From NCBI GenBank assembly GCA_034004685.1, contig JAVEWG010000043.1:1-29753 (forward strand): 29,753 nucleotides of DNA, read 5' to 3'. Every line of letters starts with the position of its first letter. Position 1 is the stretch's first letter. Positions 7,256 through 15,018 of this stretch are shown here, in pieces. The DNA comes from JAEUNX01 sp034004685. GTDB lineage: Bacteria > Pseudomonadota > Gammaproteobacteria > Burkholderiales > Rhodocyclaceae. Both the position numbers and the translations under genes were made by a program. Under the pieces are notes generated by a model. That model did no database searches, had not been told where the DNA came from, and saw only the letters and a list, made by a program, of their open reading frames with translations.

Positions 7256-8554
7256 ATGAATAAGAAAGTCATTCTTTCTGCTGAGGAATCGGTCGTCTGC
7301 CCAAGTTGCAACCACCAGTTCTCACTGGACCAGGGCATTGCCCGCCACACGATCGAACGGTACGAGCAGGAGTTCACGGACGCCCTGGCGAGCGAGAAGA
7401 AGGAACTCGAGGAGAGTCTGGCCAGGGAAGCCGAGCGGAAGGCCAACAAGCTGTTCATGGAACAGATCGCCAAGCTGAAGGAAGACCTGGCCGACGTCCG
7501 CAAGGCCGAGCAGGATGCGCGCGGCCTGGTCGCGAAGGCCGAAGCCGACGCCAAGGCGAAGGCCCTTGAGGCGTTCGCCCAGGAAAAGCTGGCGATGTCG
7601 GAAGAGCTGGCCGCGAAGAACAAGCAGCTCGACACGTTCCGCGAGCAGGAGCTGGCGCTCCGCCGCCAGAAGCAGGAGCTCGAAGAGAAGCAGGCCAACT
7701 TCCAGGTCGAGTTCGAGCGCAAGCTCGACGAGGAACGGACCCGCCTCGCCTCGCAGATCGGCAGCCGCGAGGCCGAGCGCTTCGCGCTCATCGAAGCCGA
7801 GTACAAGAAGAAGATCGACGACGCCCAGAAGGCAAACGAGGACCTCCGGCGCAAGCTCGACCAGGGATCGCAGCAGCTTCAGGGCGAGGTGTTGGAGCTT
7901 GAACTCGAGCACATGCTGCAATCCGCTTTCTTCCACGACCAGATCGATGAGGTGAAGAAGGGCCAGCGCGGTGCAGACGTCATCCAGACGGTACGTACCG
8001 CGAGCGGTCAGGTGTGCGGCAAGATCATCTGGGAAGCGAAGCGCGCGGAGAACTGGTCGGAAAAATGGCTCCAGAAGCTGAAGGACGACCAGCAGGAAGC
8101 GAACGCGGACATAGCCGTCCTCGTGACGACCGCGATGCCGAGGGGGAATTCGGAAACCTTCTGCCGGATGGGCGACGTTTGGGTCGTCAGCCCGCAGGTG
8201 ATGCGCCCGGTCGGTGAGACGCTCCGCGTCATCCTCCTGGAGTCGCAGCGCCTGAAGCAGGTCAACACGGGCCGCAACGAGAAGATGGAGCAACTCTATA
8301 ACTACCTGGCCAGCCCGCAGTTCGCGCAACGGATCCGTTCGATGCTGGAGAGTTTCGAGACCATGCGGGCTGATCTCGACGCGGAGAAGCGGGCGATGCA
8401 GCGCATCTGGGCCAAGCGCCAGACGCAGATCGACCGCCTGACCGGGAGCATGACGAGCGTCGTCGGCGAATTGCAGGCCATCGCCCAGGACCAGCTCACG
8501 CAACTGGACGATGTCCTGGAACTGGAAGCGATCACTGACGGGAGCGACCTGTGA
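7256..8554 (+). CDS. DUF2130 coiled-coil protein with PD-(D/E)XK-like nuclease core
   Basis: A 432-aa protein. It has a single CPSCNHQF zinc-knuckle-like motif near residue 16, a long charged coiled coil at about residues 35-215, and then the DUF2130 core. In that core D241 (GADVIQTV) and E260-A-K262 (IIWEAKRAENW) fit the PD-(D/E)XK nuclease pattern, and a strand-rich VLVTTAMPRG segment follows. A second helical region closes the protein. DUF2130 proteins resemble RmuC in layout (coiled coil plus restriction-like nuclease) and are predicted to act on DNA ends; no member's role is firmly known to me. AAGGA lies about 10 nt before the ATG. It is in one unit with the HNH gene upstream and overlaps the next gene by 4 nt. 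Confidence 0.88.
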   Translation: MNKKVILSAEESVVCPSCNHQFSLDQGIARHTIERYEQEFTDALASEKKELEESLAREAERKANKLFMEQIAKLKEDLADVRKAEQDARGLVAKAEADAKAKALEAFAQEKLAMSEELAAKNKQLDTFREQELALRRQKQELEEKQANFQVEFERKLDEERTRLASQIGSREAERFALIEAEYKKKIDDAQKANEDLRRKLDQGSQQLQGEVLELELEHMLQSAFFHDQIDEVKKGQRGADVIQTVRTASGQVCGKIIWEAKRAENWSEKWLQKLKDDQQEANADIAVLVTTAMPRGNSETFCRMGDVWVVSPQVMRPVGETLRVILLESQRLKQVNTGRNEKMEQLYNYLASPQFAQRIRSMLESFETMRADLDAEKRAMQRIWAKRQTQIDRLTGSMTSVVGELQAIAQDQLTQLDDVLELEAITDGSDL

Positions 8555-8832
8555 TCCGGACGAGTTCCACGCCCAAGTTTTTCCCATTTGCCTGCATCAT
8601 GGGCTTGGTGTGCGCGGGAGCTTCAGCCGAACCGAAGGCCACCTACGTCGGGCTCGGCCGCTATTCCTGTTCCGGCGCCACGGCCGAGTGCGCCCAGATC
8701 AACTACAACAACGCTCAGGTCGAAGAGGCGAACCGACGTCGCTACCAGGAAGATCAGGACCGCGCGCAACACTACGTCGACGAGAACCGCCGCAGGGAGC
8801 GGGAATACGAGAGAGAACGCCGGCGGGAATAG
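8551..8832 (+). CDS. Small secreted protein, unknown function
   Basis: A 93-aa protein starting with GTG, which overlaps the DUF2130 stop in a GTGA arrangement and has GGAG at good spacing. Residues 1-26 form a signal peptide (K9, hydrophobic run, cleavage after AGASA). The mature protein has two cysteines close together (RYSCSGATAEC) that may form a disulphide, then a highly charged helical tail rich in Arg and Glu ending in RERRRE. An internal ATG would remove most of the signal peptide and is unlikely. I do not recognise the family. A periplasmic protein in an operon of cytoplasmic nucleases is unexpected. Confidence 0.65.
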   Translation: MIRTSSTPKFFPFACIMGLVCAGASAEPKATYVGLGRYSCSGATAECAQINYNNAQVEEANRRRYQEDQDRAQHYVDENRRREREYERERRRE

Positions 8833-8914
8833 AAGGGAACATGTTACGTTAGCTGAGTGGAGCGGCAATCTGGTGCCAACTGGCATTGTGTTTGACCCTG
8901 CTGTGACCAGAAAG

Positions 8915-8945
8915 CAAAAAGCCCAGCTGGTGAGGGCTGGGCTTT
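8915..8945 (-). terminator. Intrinsic terminator of the tRNA-Met gene
   Basis: On the minus strand, after the tRNA, AAAGCCCAGC pairs with GCTGGGCTTT across an 8-nt loop and is followed by TTGCTTTC. The stem is strong and starts 13 nt after the tRNA 3' end. On the plus strand the stem is also followed by a T-rich stretch (TTTCGCTT), so it may stop rightward transcription from the island as well. Confidence 0.8.
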
Positions 8946-8957
8946 CGCTTGTATCTG

Positions 8958-9034
8958 TGGTGGTGATGGGCAGAATCGAACTGCCGACCTATGGGTTATG
9001 AATCCATCGCTCTAACCGTCTGAGCTACATCACC
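8958..9034 (-). tRNA. tRNA-Met (CAT anticodon, elongator type)
   Basis: The minus strand from 9034 to 8958 folds as a 77-nt tRNA with encoded CCA. The acceptor stem is GGTGATG/CATCACC, the D-arm AGCTCAGACGGTTAGAGC, the anticodon loop TTCATAA with CAT at 9000-8998, and the T-arm CGGCAGTTCGATTCTGCC. The paired first acceptor position and the D-arm sequence argue against initiator tRNA. A CAT tRNA could also be tRNA-Ile2 with lysidine; I consider Met more likely. Its 3' end faces the accessory cluster. Confidence 0.93.
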
Positions 9035-9050
9035 CCGAAAAGAGTCGCGC

Positions 9051-9080
9051 ATTCTAGCAATTGAAGGTTCGCTCGGTCAA
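9051..9080 (-). promoter_or_regulatory. Promoter of tRNA-Met
   Basis: TTGACC (9080-9075) and TAGAAT (9056-9051) on the minus strand are separated by 18 bp and closely match sigma-70 boxes (5/6 each). The -10 box is followed by the GC-rich discriminator GCGCG, as in stable-RNA promoters under stringent control. The expected start lies about 10 nt before the mature tRNA 5' end. Confidence 0.75.
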
Positions 9081-9192
9081 TTGGGTCCAGGGCGCAGTTT
9101 ACGCCCGGGCGTTTTGCCCCAGGTTCCGTAAGATGTCTGGCGGTAGGGGTGATGGCTTGATTTCTAAGGGATTTCTTGACTTGGTGGCGCCC

Positions 9193-9564
9193 ATGGAGGA
9201 ACATCTATCCCCTCATTTCTGCGGGTTCCGCCGGGTTTTCAAATTGAAGGCCAAGATCGCTTCCCTGTTACTGTTCTTCATGATGTTCCAGGCGTTCCAA
9301 GCCTGGGCCGGGTTGCGCACGATCCCTGCCGAGGCCCTGGCCGCCGCCATGCAGGCCACCGGCCAGGCCCAGGTGGTGCTGGGGAAGAAGGTGGTGCCCC
9401 TGAGCCCCGCTGCCCAGATCCGCGACGCGGACAATCGCCTGGTCCTGCCGGCTTATCTGAACGGAACCTACAAAGTCCGCGTCCTGCTGGATGCCCAAGG
9501 CCAGCTGCATCGGGCCTGGATCCTGACCCCTGAAGAATCCGCGCTCCCTGCCCCCAAGTTCTGA
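9193..9564 (+). CDS. Hypothetical exported protein upstream of miaB
   Basis: A 123-aa protein if started at ATG 9193. A hydrophobic segment, KAKIASLLLFFMMFQAFQAWA, reads as a signal peptide, followed by a small mature domain (LGKKVVPLSPAAQIRDADNR, then YKVRVLLDAQGQLHRAWIL). The start is uncertain: ATG 9193 gives a long polar region before the hydrophobic core, TTG 9244 would give a tidier signal peptide, and neither has a strong ribosome-binding site. The family is not recognised; the C-terminal half looks beta-rich. Its stop is 10 nt before miaB, so it is probably the first gene of that operon. Confidence 0.65.
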   Translation: MEEHLSPHFCGFRRVFKLKAKIASLLLFFMMFQAFQAWAGLRTIPAEALAAAMQATGQAQVVLGKKVVPLSPAAQIRDADNRLVLPAYLNGTYKVRVLLDAQGQLHRAWILTPEESALPAPKF

Positions 9565-9574
9565 TCCCCATTCC

Positions 9575-10912
9575 ATGAAGAAGCTTTACATCCGGACCTT
9601 CGGATGCCAGATGAACGAGTACGACTCGGACAAAATGGCCGATGTGCTCGGCGCCAGCGAAGGCATCGAGAAGACCGATAACCCCGACGAAGCGGACGTG
9701 ATCCTCTTCAATACCTGCTCCGTGCGGGAAAAGGCCCAGGAAAAGGTGTTCCACGACCTGGGGCGGGTCAAGCACCTCAAGCAGCTGAATCCTAACCTGA
9801 TCATCGGCGTCGGCGGCTGCGTGGCCAGCCAGGAAGGGGAGGCCATCGTGGCCCGGGCCCCTTACGTGGACCTGGTGTTTGGCCCCCAGACCCTGCACCG
9901 CCTGCCCCAGCTCATCGCCGAGCGCAAGCGCCAGGGCCGGCCCCAGGTGGATATTTCCTTCCCGGAGATCGAAAAATTCGACAACCTGCCCCCCGCCCGG
10001 GTGGAAGGGGCCAGCGCCTTCGTGTCCATCATGGAAGGCTGCTCCAAGTACTGCACTTTCTGCATCGTGCCCTACACCCGGGGCGACGAGATCTATCGTC
10101 CCCTGGAGGATGTATTGGCGGAAGTGGCCGGGCTGGTGGAGCAGGGGGTCAAGGAAGTCACTCTGCTGGGCCAGAACGTGAATGCCTGGCGGGCCCCCAT
10201 GGCCCCGGGCTCCGAGGAAATGGCGGATTTTGCCTTTCTGCTGGAATGCGTCCATGACATCCCGGGCATCGAGCGGCTGCGCTACACCACCTCCCATCCC
10301 CGGGAAATGACCCAGCGGGTGATCGAGGCCTATGCCCGGCTGCCCAAGCTGGTGTCCCACCTCCACCTGCCGGTGCAGGCGGGGGCGGACCGGGTGCTGG
10401 TGGCCATGAAGCGGGGCTACACTGCCCTGGAGTACAAATCCCTGGTGCGCAAGCTGAAGGCGGCCCGACCGGATCTGTCCCTGTCCTCGGACTTCATCGT
10501 GGGCTTTCCGGGGGAAACCGAGGCGGAGTTCGAGGCCACCATGAAGCTCATCGACGAGGTGGGTTTTGACACCTCCTTCAGCTTCATCTATAGCGCCCGC
10601 CCCGGCACCCCGGCGGCGGATCTGCCGGATGACACCCCCCAGGACGTGAAGCTCAAGCGCCTGGCCCGGCTGCAAAAGCGCGTCGAGGAACAGGCCCAGG
10701 TGATCAGCCAGGCCATGGTGGGCACCGTCCAGCGGGTGCTGGTGGAAGGTCACGCCAAGAAGGACGCCAGTGAGCTGGCCGGCCGCACCGACAATAACCG
10801 GGTGGTGAATTTCCCTGGCAATTCGCGCCTGATCGGGCAATTCGTGGACGTGACCATCACTTCAGCCCTGCCCCATTCCCTGCGGGGCGAAATCCTGGTG
10901 CGGGAGCGCTGA
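9575..10912 (+). CDS. miaB: tRNA-2-methylthio-N6-dimethylallyladenosine synthase
   Basis: A 445-aa radical-SAM methylthiotransferase that converts i6A37 to ms2i6A37 in tRNAs reading UNN codons. The N-terminal UPF0004 domain carries the auxiliary cluster cysteines C11, C48 and C82; the radical SAM cluster is C156-x3-C160-x2-C163 (CSKYCTFC). A C-terminal TRAM domain ends the protein. Length and motifs are standard for the family, including TFGCQMNEYDS at the start. It leads the conserved miaB-ybeZ-ybeY-corC-lnt order. Its stop overlaps the ybeZ start by 1 nt. Confidence 0.98.
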   Translation: MKKLYIRTFGCQMNEYDSDKMADVLGASEGIEKTDNPDEADVILFNTCSVREKAQEKVFHDLGRVKHLKQLNPNLIIGVGGCVASQEGEAIVARAPYVDLVFGPQTLHRLPQLIAERKRQGRPQVDISFPEIEKFDNLPPARVEGASAFVSIMEGCSKYCTFCIVPYTRGDEIYRPLEDVLAEVAGLVEQGVKEVTLLGQNVNAWRAPMAPGSEEMADFAFLLECVHDIPGIERLRYTTSHPREMTQRVIEAYARLPKLVSHLHLPVQAGADRVLVAMKRGYTALEYKSLVRKLKAARPDLSLSSDFIVGFPGETEAEFEATMKLIDEVGFDTSFSFIYSARPGTPAADLPDDTPQDVKLKRLARLQKRVEEQAQVISQAMVGTVQRVLVEGHAKKDASELAGRTDNNRVVNFPGNSRLIGQFVDVTITSALPHSLRGEILVRER

Positions 10913-11916
10913 TGGCGCGCCCCTTCGAACTGGTCCTGGAGCCGGAGGACAATCAGCGCCTGGCCAACCTGTGTGGCGTGCTGGACGAAAACCTGCGCCA
11001 GATCGCCACTGCCTACGATGTGGAAATCGCCCGCCGGGGCGCCCGTTTCACCTTCCACGGCCACGCCGCCCGGGGCCAGCAGGCCGCCCGGGCGATTCAG
11101 CATTTCTTTGAACTGGCTGGCGAGCATCTTTCCATCGATGCCATCCAGCTGGGCCTCATCGAGCTGGCCAACCGCAGCCAGGCCAGCCAGCCGGCCCCGG
11201 CGCTGCTCACCCGCAAAAGCGAACTCCACGGCCGCACCCCCCGCCAGGTGGACTACCTGCGGGCGATTCAGGCCCACGACATCACCTTCGGCATCGGCCC
11301 CGCCGGCACCGGCAAAACCTACCTGGCGGTGGCCAGCGCGGTGGATGCCTTCGAGCGGGAGATGGTGGAGCGCATCATCCTCACCCGCCCGGCGGTGGAG
11401 GCCGGCGAGCGCCTGGGTTTCCTGCCCGGGGACTTGGCCCAGAAGGTGGATCCCTACCTGCGCCCCCTGTATGACGCCCTGTATGACCTGATGGGCTTCG
11501 ACCGGGTGGCCAAGCTTTTCGAGCGGGGCTCCATCGAGATCGCCCCCCTGGCCTTCATGCGGGGCCGTACCCTCAACCACGCCTTCATCATCCTGGACGA
11601 AGCCCAGAACACCACCCCGGAGCAGATGAAGATGTTCCTCACCCGGATCGGCATCGGCGCCCGGGCGGTGGTCACCGGCGACCTCACCCAGGTGGATCTG
11701 CCCCGGGGCCAGAAGAGCGGCCTGCGGGAAGCCCGGGACATCCTGGCCAATGTGCGGGGCATCGCCTTCACCGAATTCCAGCGGGAAGACGTGGTGCGTC
11801 ATCCCCTTGTCGCACGCATCGTCGAAGCTTATGACCAGATGGCCGCCCGCCGGCCCCCCGAGGAAGGCAGCGAGGACAACCATGCTGAAGATCGCCGCGG
11901 TCGACGCCCAGGGTAA
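10912..11916 (+). CDS. ybeZ: PhoH-like ATPase YbeZ
   Basis: A 334-aa cytoplasmic ATPase of the PhoH family, paired with YbeY in ribosome and RNA maturation. The nucleotide-binding loop is GPAGTGKT at 129-136 and Walker B is FIILDEAQN with D229-E230. An N-terminal region of about 100 residues (KH/R3H-like in the family) precedes the ATPase core. The ATG overlaps the miaB stop by 1 nt, and the 3' end overlaps ybeY by 35 nt. Length matches usual YbeZ proteins (about 330-350 aa). Confidence 0.97.
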   Translation: MARPFELVLEPEDNQRLANLCGVLDENLRQIATAYDVEIARRGARFTFHGHAARGQQAARAIQHFFELAGEHLSIDAIQLGLIELANRSQASQPAPALLTRKSELHGRTPRQVDYLRAIQAHDITFGIGPAGTGKTYLAVASAVDAFEREMVERIILTRPAVEAGERLGFLPGDLAQKVDPYLRPLYDALYDLMGFDRVAKLFERGSIEIAPLAFMRGRTLNHAFIILDEAQNTTPEQMKMFLTRIGIGARAVVTGDLTQVDLPRGQKSGLREARDILANVRGIAFTEFQREDVVRHPLVARIVEAYDQMAARRPPEEGSEDNHAEDRRGRRPG

Positions 11917-12583
11917 GCGCCGCAAGCTGGAGGCCGTTCGGCTGGAAATCCAGCTGCCGGGCGGGCGTCTGCTCACCCTGACGGAAGACGGAAACCAGCC
12001 CGGGGACCTGATTTTGCAGGGGAGCGCCGGGGAGGGCGCCCCGCGCCTGGGCCTGCAACCGCTGTCGGCCGATAGCCTGGGCCTGCGGGTGGATCTGCCT
12101 CCCGCCGCCAGCCCCCGCCTGGAGATGGAGGTCCAGAAGGCCCTGGAAGGGGACGACCGCCTGATGGCCCGCCCCCGCAAGACCCGGATCCGGGCCTGGG
12201 CCCGGGCCGCTCTGGAGCGGGACGCAGTGGTGACCGTCCGCCTGGTGGGGGAGGCCGAAGGCCGGGAACTCAACCGGGATTACCGGGGCAAGGATTACCC
12301 CACCAACGTGCTCACCTTCGTCTATGGGGATGAATTGCCCGCCGACGCCGGCGCGCCCCTGATGGGGGATCTGGTGCTGTGCGTGCCGGTGGTGGTGCGG
12401 GAAGCCCTGGAGCAGTGCAAGTCCCCCGAGGCTCACTATGCCCACCTGGTGGTGCACGGCATGCTCCATCTCCAGGGCTACGACCACGAAGACGATGTGG
12501 ATGCGCAGCGCATGGAAGCCCGGGAGCGGGCCATCCTGGCCCTGCTCGGCTATGCCGACCCCTATGCCGAAACGGCGGCCTGA
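11882..12583 (+). CDS. ybeY: Endoribonuclease YbeY with extra N-terminal domain
   Basis: A 233-aa protein. Residues from about 79 onward are a complete YbeY, the metal-dependent RNase for 16S rRNA 3' maturation and rRNA quality control: YRGKDYPTNVLTFVY, and the zinc motif H192-G-x-L-H196-x3-Y-D-H202. YbeY proteins are normally about 150 aa, so the first roughly 78 residues are additional. They form a beta-rich stretch (RLEIQLPGGRLLTLTEDG, LGLQPLSADSLGLRV) of no family I can name. The start at 11882 is well supported by GAGGA 7 nt upstream; the internal ATG at 12125, which would give a normal-length YbeY, has no properly spaced ribosome-binding site. Confidence 0.93.
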   Translation: MLKIAAVDAQGKRRKLEAVRLEIQLPGGRLLTLTEDGNQPGDLILQGSAGEGAPRLGLQPLSADSLGLRVDLPPAASPRLEMEVQKALEGDDRLMARPRKTRIRAWARAALERDAVVTVRLVGEAEGRELNRDYRGKDYPTNVLTFVYGDELPADAGAPLMGDLVLCVPVVVREALEQCKSPEAHYAHLVVHGMLHLQGYDHEDDVDAQRMEARERAILALLGYADPYAETAA

Positions 12584-12599
12584 CCCGGCTGTTGCCGGG
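12584..12599 (+). other. Intercistronic hairpin after ybeY
   Basis: CCCGGC-TGTT-GCCGGG directly follows the ybeY stop. The 6-bp GC stem has no T tract, so it is more likely an mRNA-stability or attenuation structure than a terminator. The gap to corC is 96 nt, the longest inside this operon. Confidence 0.4.
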
Positions 12600-12679
12600 G
12601 CTGCCTCTCCGGCTGGGCCCAAAGCTTGCGTGGCCCCCGCCGTTGCCCATCTCTAGTCAGCCGTTCCTGACCGATCACC

Positions 12680-13528
12680 ATGGAAAGTTCCCCTAGTCGA
12701 CCTAGTCTGCTTGAACGTTTCTCGGCCATCCTCTCCCGGGAGCCGGAAGACCGCAACGAACTCCTGGCCCTGCTCCATTCCTCCTTCGAGCGCAAGCTGC
12801 TGGATGCCGACGCCCTGGCCATCATCGAAGGCGCCCTCCAGGTTTCCGAGATGCAGGTGCGGGATGTGATGGTGCCCCGGGCCCGGATGGACGTGGTGCA
12901 CCTGGACGACCCCCTGGAAAAGATCGCAGCCTACGTCATCGACACCGCCCACTCCCGCTTCCCTGCGGTGGGGGAGGACAAGGACGACGTCCAGGGCATC
13001 TTCCTGGCCAAGGACCTGCTGCGCTTTTACGCCGGGCGGGAGTTCGACCTCAAGGGCACCCTGCGGCCGGCCATCTTCGTGCCGGAGTCCAAGCGCCTCA
13101 ACGTGCTGCTGAGGGAGTTCCGCCTGTCCCGCAATCACATGGCCATCGTGGTGGATGAATATGGTGGCGTCTCCGGCCTGGTAACCATCGAGGACGTGCT
13201 GGAGCAGATCGTCGGCGATATCGAGGACGAATACGACCTGGAGGGGGCGGGCGACCTGATCCGCCAGATTCGGGATGGCCGCCACCGGGTGAGCGCCATG
13301 ATGCCCCTGGAGGATTTCAATGGCGCCTTTGGCACCCAATTCCAGGACGAAGAGGTGGACACCATCGGCGGTTTCATCATCCGCCATCTTGGGCATCTGC
13401 CCAAGCGGGGTGAGGTGATGGACCTGGGGCCGATACGCATCCTGGTGGCGCGGGCCGACAGTCGGCGGGTCCATAGCCTGCTGGTGGAGCGGTTGCCGCC
13501 CCCGGTTAAGGGGGGCAAGGCCCCATGA
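12680..13528 (+). CDS. corC: CBS-domain protein CorC
   Basis: A 282-aa cytoplasmic CorC/HlyC-family protein, linked in other bacteria to magnesium and cobalt efflux. It has a short N-terminal helical region, a CBS pair at about residues 60-190 (VRDVMVPRARMDVV, later MAIVVDEYGGVSGLVTIEDV) and a C-terminal CorC_HlyC domain (DTIGGFIIRHLGHLPKRGE). The membrane DUF21 domain found in longer relatives is absent, as is usual for CorC itself. It sits between ybeY and lnt as in many proteobacteria, and its stop overlaps the lnt start in an ATGA junction. Confidence 0.95.
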   Translation: MESSPSRPSLLERFSAILSREPEDRNELLALLHSSFERKLLDADALAIIEGALQVSEMQVRDVMVPRARMDVVHLDDPLEKIAAYVIDTAHSRFPAVGEDKDDVQGIFLAKDLLRFYAGREFDLKGTLRPAIFVPESKRLNVLLREFRLSRNHMAIVVDEYGGVSGLVTIEDVLEQIVGDIEDEYDLEGAGDLIRQIRDGRHRVSAMMPLEDFNGAFGTQFQDEEVDTIGGFIIRHLGHLPKRGEVMDLGPIRILVARADSRRVHSLLVERLPPPVKGGKAP

Positions 13529-15018
13529 CCCTTTCCCTGCCACGCCGCATGGTGCTCGCGGCGCTAGCGGGGGGGCTGGCGGTGCTGGCCTACGCCCCCT
13601 TCGAGCTTTTCCCCCTGGCCTGGATCGCCCTGGCCGTTTTATGGGCGCTGTTGGCAGGGGAGCAGCGGGGCTGGGCCGGCGGTCTGACCGGTTGGGCCTG
13701 GGGCCTGGGGGTCTTCCTGGGGGGAGTGTCCTGGCTTTACGTGGCCCTCCATCGCTTCGGTGGCATGCCCGGGCCCCTGGCGGGGCTGGCCATTTTCTTG
13801 TTTTGCGCTTACCTGGCCTTTTATCCGGCCCTGGCGGGCTGGGCTTTCGTCCGTTGGCGGCGGGGCCGGCCCGGGCCGGATGCCCTGCTGGCGGGGGCCC
13901 TGTGGCTGGTCAGCGAATGGCTGCGGGGAACGGTGTTCACCGGCTTTCCCTGGCTGACCCTGGGCTACTCCCAGGTGCCCGGCCCCCTGGCGGGCGCCTT
14001 GCCCCTGGTGGGGGTGTATGGCGTTGGTGGTTTGCTGGCAGGGCTTTCCGCCTGGATTGCGCTGGCCTGGCGGCGGCCGTTGCGCCCCGTGCTGGCTTGG
14101 TTCGGGGTGGCCCTGGCGGGCCTGGTCCTGGGGCGGGTCGGCTGGACCGTTCCGGCAGGGGAACCGGTGTCCGTGGCCCTGCTCCAGACCAATATCGCGC
14201 AGCACCAGAAATGGGATCCTGCCCTGCTGCCCCACTGGCTGGAGCATAACCGCCAGATGGTGGCGGAGCACCCGGCCACCCTCACGGTGCTGCCGGAAAC
14301 CACCTTGCCCCTGCTGGCGGACCAGCTTCCCGAGGGCTACCTGGAATCCCTGGCGGCGCCGGTGCGGGCGGCCGGCGGCGATCTGGTGGTGGGCCTCTTC
14401 CTGCGGGACATGGCCGGCCACATCTACAACGCCGCCGCCAGCCTGGGGGCCAGCCCTGGCCAGCACTATGCCAAGCAGCATCTGGTGCCCTTCGGCGAGT
14501 ATTCGCCGCCCCTGTTCCGCTGGGTCTACGACTGGGTGAACATTCCCCTTTCCGACCAGACCCGGGGTTCGGCCCGCCAGCCGCCGCTGGCCCTGGGGGA
14601 CCAGAAGATCGCGGTGAACATCTGTTACGAAGATGTCTTCGGCGAGGAAATCATCCGTGCTTTGCCGGAGGCTACCTTGCTCCTCAATATCTCCAACCTG
14701 GCCTGGTACGGGGACTCCCTGGCCCAGCCCCAGCACCTCCAGATCGCCCAGGTCCGGGCCCTGGAAAGCGGGCGGCCCATGCTGCGGGCCACCAACACCG
14801 GCATGACCGCCCTGGTGATGCCCGATGGTCGGGTGGCGGAAGTCCTGCCCGCCTTCCAGCGGGGTGCCCTGGTGACCCAGGTGCAAGGTTATGCCGGGCT
14901 CACCCCCTATGCCCGCTTCGGCAACCTGCCCGTCCTGCTCCTGGGCGGGGTCGTCCTGATCCGGGCCTGGCGGGGGCGGCGAACTTTCGGTGGCCCGGCC
15001 CGGTCGCAAGGAGCATGA
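13525..15018 (+). CDS. lnt: Apolipoprotein N-acyltransferase
   Basis: A 497-aa inner-membrane enzyme that adds the third acyl chain to the N-terminal cysteine of lipoproteins, required for Lol sorting. About six hydrophobic segments fill residues 5-205, followed by the periplasmic nitrilase-fold domain with the catalytic triad E258 (LPETTLPLL), K317 (AKQHLVPFGEY) and C367 (NICYEDVFG). A last membrane segment lies near residue 475. Length is normal. It overlaps corC and the following ATPase by 4 nt each, so all are translated from one message. Confidence 0.98.
   Translation: MTLSLPRRMVLAALAGGLAVLAYAPFELFPLAWIALAVLWALLAGEQRGWAGGLTGWAWGLGVFLGGVSWLYVALHRFGGMPGPLAGLAIFLFCAYLAFYPALAGWAFVRWRRGRPGPDALLAGALWLVSEWLRGTVFTGFPWLTLGYSQVPGPLAGALPLVGVYGVGGLLAGLSAWIALAWRRPLRPVLAWFGVALAGLVLGRVGWTVPAGEPVSVALLQTNIAQHQKWDPALLPHWLEHNRQMVAEHPATLTVLPETTLPLLADQLPEGYLESLAAPVRAAGGDLVVGLFLRDMAGHIYNAAASLGASPGQHYAKQHLVPFGEYSPPLFRWVYDWVNIPLSDQTRGSARQPPLALGDQKIAVNICYEDVFGEEIIRALPEATLLLNISNLAWYGDSLAQPQHLQIAQVRALESGRPMLRATNTGMTALVMPDGRVAEVLPAFQRGALVTQVQGYAGLTPYARFGNLPVLLLGGVVLIRAWRGRRTFGGPARSQGA

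Noticed and set aside
7322..8587. Minus-strand open frame (421 codons) opposite DUF2130
   Set aside because: Leucine-rich translation arises from the antisense of the charged coiled coil; the sense strand has clear DUF2130 motifs.
12125..12583. ybeY starting at the internal ATG to give a normal-length protein
   Set aside because: No spaced ribosome-binding site precedes it, whereas the ATG at 11882 has GAGGA at proper spacing and an uninterrupted frame.
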